Below are positions 63,537 to 64,000 of a stretch of 64,000 bases of DNA, in pieces. Source of the stretch: Corticimicrobacter sp040137905 (lineage in GTDB: Bacteria > Pseudomonadota > Gammaproteobacteria > Burkholderiales > Burkholderiaceae_B). Below the pieces are notes generated by a model, which was given only the letters and a program-made list of their open reading frames with translations, had not been told where the DNA came from and ran no database searches. How positions within the stretch are numbered: position 1 is the first letter of the stretch; every line of letters begins with the position of its first letter. Location: the NCBI RefSeq assembly GCF_040137905.1, contig NZ_JBEFDG010000053.1, positions 1 to 64,000 of the forward strand, written 5' to 3'. The position numbers and the translations under genes were made by a program.

Positions 63537-64000
63537 GAATTGCTGCGGCGGCGCGAGGTTTCGATGCCAAGCTGCTTGAGCTTGCGATAGAGATGGGTAC
63601 GTTCCAGGCCGGTCTTCTCGGAGACACGGGTCATGCTGTGGCCTTCGCGCTTGAGATGGTATTCGAAATAGACACGCTCGAACTCGTCGCGGGCATCACG
63701 CAGTGGCTGGTCGAGGGTGATGTTGCCCAGCAGCCCTTCGTTGCGCTCGGCAGCCGGCTCGGCCTCGATGAAGGCAGGCGCAGCCTGTTCGGAACTGGCC
63801 GCGGACGCAACAGCAGAAGAGGCCGGTTGCGACAGCGACGGGGCAACCGAGGCACCGGCCGAACGCGGCGCACACCCCAGCTTGAGGCCAGACACGACGG
63901 TATCCAGCAGTTTCTGCAGCGTGATCGGTTTTTCCATGAAGTCGAAGGCACCGATACGAGTCGCCTCGACAGCCGTATCGATGGTGGCGTGACCGCTCAT
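63533..64000 (-). CDS. NtrX-like response regulator lacking the AAA+ domain (3' part)
   Basis: Only the C-terminal ~155 residues are in the window; the gene continues past 64000. It starts inside a receiver domain (SGHATIDTAVEATRIGAFDF, then MEKPITL with the conserved Lys-Pro). An Ala/Ser/Pro-rich linker of ~55 residues follows, then a Fis-type HTH (LRDARDEFERVYFEYHL, TRVSEKTGLERTHLYRKLKQLGI). NtrX proteins normally carry a ~230-residue AAA+ sigma-54 activator domain between these parts; here it is missing. Linkage to trkA is the NtrX context. A RegA-like receiver-HTH design is the functional parallel. Confidence 0.82.
   Translation of the reverse strand: MSGHATIDTAVEATRIGAFDFMEKPITLQKLLDTVVSGLKLGCAPRSAGASVAPSLSQPASSAVASAASSEQAAPAFIEAEPAAERNEGLLGNITLDQPLRDARDEFERVYFEYHLKREGHSMTRVSEKTGLERTHLYRKLKQLGIETSRRRSNS

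Noticed and set aside
1..64000. tRNA or rRNA genes, CRISPR arrays, insertion sequences, prophage
   Set aside because: No cloverleaf, rRNA-like block, regularly spaced repeats or transposase/integrase motifs were seen in the coding or intergenic sequence.

Overview
The window is GC-rich chromosomal DNA, apart from a few AT-rich intergenic islands. Gene content and order point to a betaproteobacterium of the Burkholderiales, most like Alcaligenaceae. The supporting evidence is the complete atpIBEFHAGDC operon, hemE beside it, the Kdo/Lpt/hpf/ptsN/hprK/rapZ block, azurin, the rhodanese-grxC-secB-gpsA block and trkHA next to an NtrX-like regulator. I saw no insertion sequence, prophage, CRISPR array, tRNA or rRNA. 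I do not name a species.

Layout. (1) 0.2-3.3 kb: hemE, a Fis-type DNA-binding protein with a degenerate receiver, an AT-rich orphan gene and a small stand-alone Rossmann protein. (2) 3.3-10.7 kb: the F1Fo ATP synthase operon on the minus strand, with dprA divergent from it. (3) 12-13.2 kb: a membrane protein with a PH-like tail, then azurin behind a good FNR/Anr-type site. (4) 13.3-27.3 kb: a tightly packed minus-strand run of eleven genes. In transcription order these are a Fe-siderophore binding protein, an IroE/BesA-like esterase, a complete branched-chain-amino-acid-type ABC importer (livKHMGF-like), a 2,3-dihydroxybenzoate-AMP ligase, a free-standing aryl carrier protein, an EntF-like C-A-T-TE synthetase and a YncE-like beta-propeller. 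(5) 27.3-35.9 kb: kdsD, kdsC, lptCAB, hpf, ptsN, hprK, rapZ and rlpA, then rsmI. (6) 36-43.2 kb: a periplasmic molybdenum hydroxylase of the isoquinoline/aldehyde oxidoreductase type with a tri-heme cytochrome c and its cofactor genes (mocA-like, xdhC-like). (7) 43.3-64 kb: gmhA and dolP, a TlpA-like thioredoxin, metNIQ, argB, a nucleotidase, a DASS transporter, moeB-ctpA-envC-gpmA, rhodanese-grxC-secB-gpsA, trmL, comF/bioC, trkH-trkA and the 3' end of an NtrX-like regulator.

The most interesting unit is region 4. The ligase carries the residues expected for 2,3-dihydroxybenzoate and the synthetase closely resembles serine-loading EntF, so the expected product is an enterobactin-like catecholate. 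The dihydroxybenzoate-making genes (entCBA type), an MbtH protein, an outer-membrane receptor and an inner-membrane Fe-siderophore permease are all absent from the window. Instead a whole Liv-type importer sits inside the operon. My hypothesis is that it imports a building block (for example an aryl acid) or a hydrolysis product for recycling.

A second theme is loss of sigma-54 logic. rpoN is missing from the lptB-hpf junction where it usually lies. Two Fis-type regulators in the window lack the AAA+ sigma-54 activator domain, and one of them is a clear NtrX relative with only a low-complexity linker where the AAA+ domain should be.

All functional calls rest on reading sequence and motifs by eye. 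Start codons were moved from the longest frame where a ribosome-binding site, gene overlap or family length supported it. No intergenic stretch longer than about 300 bases is present.
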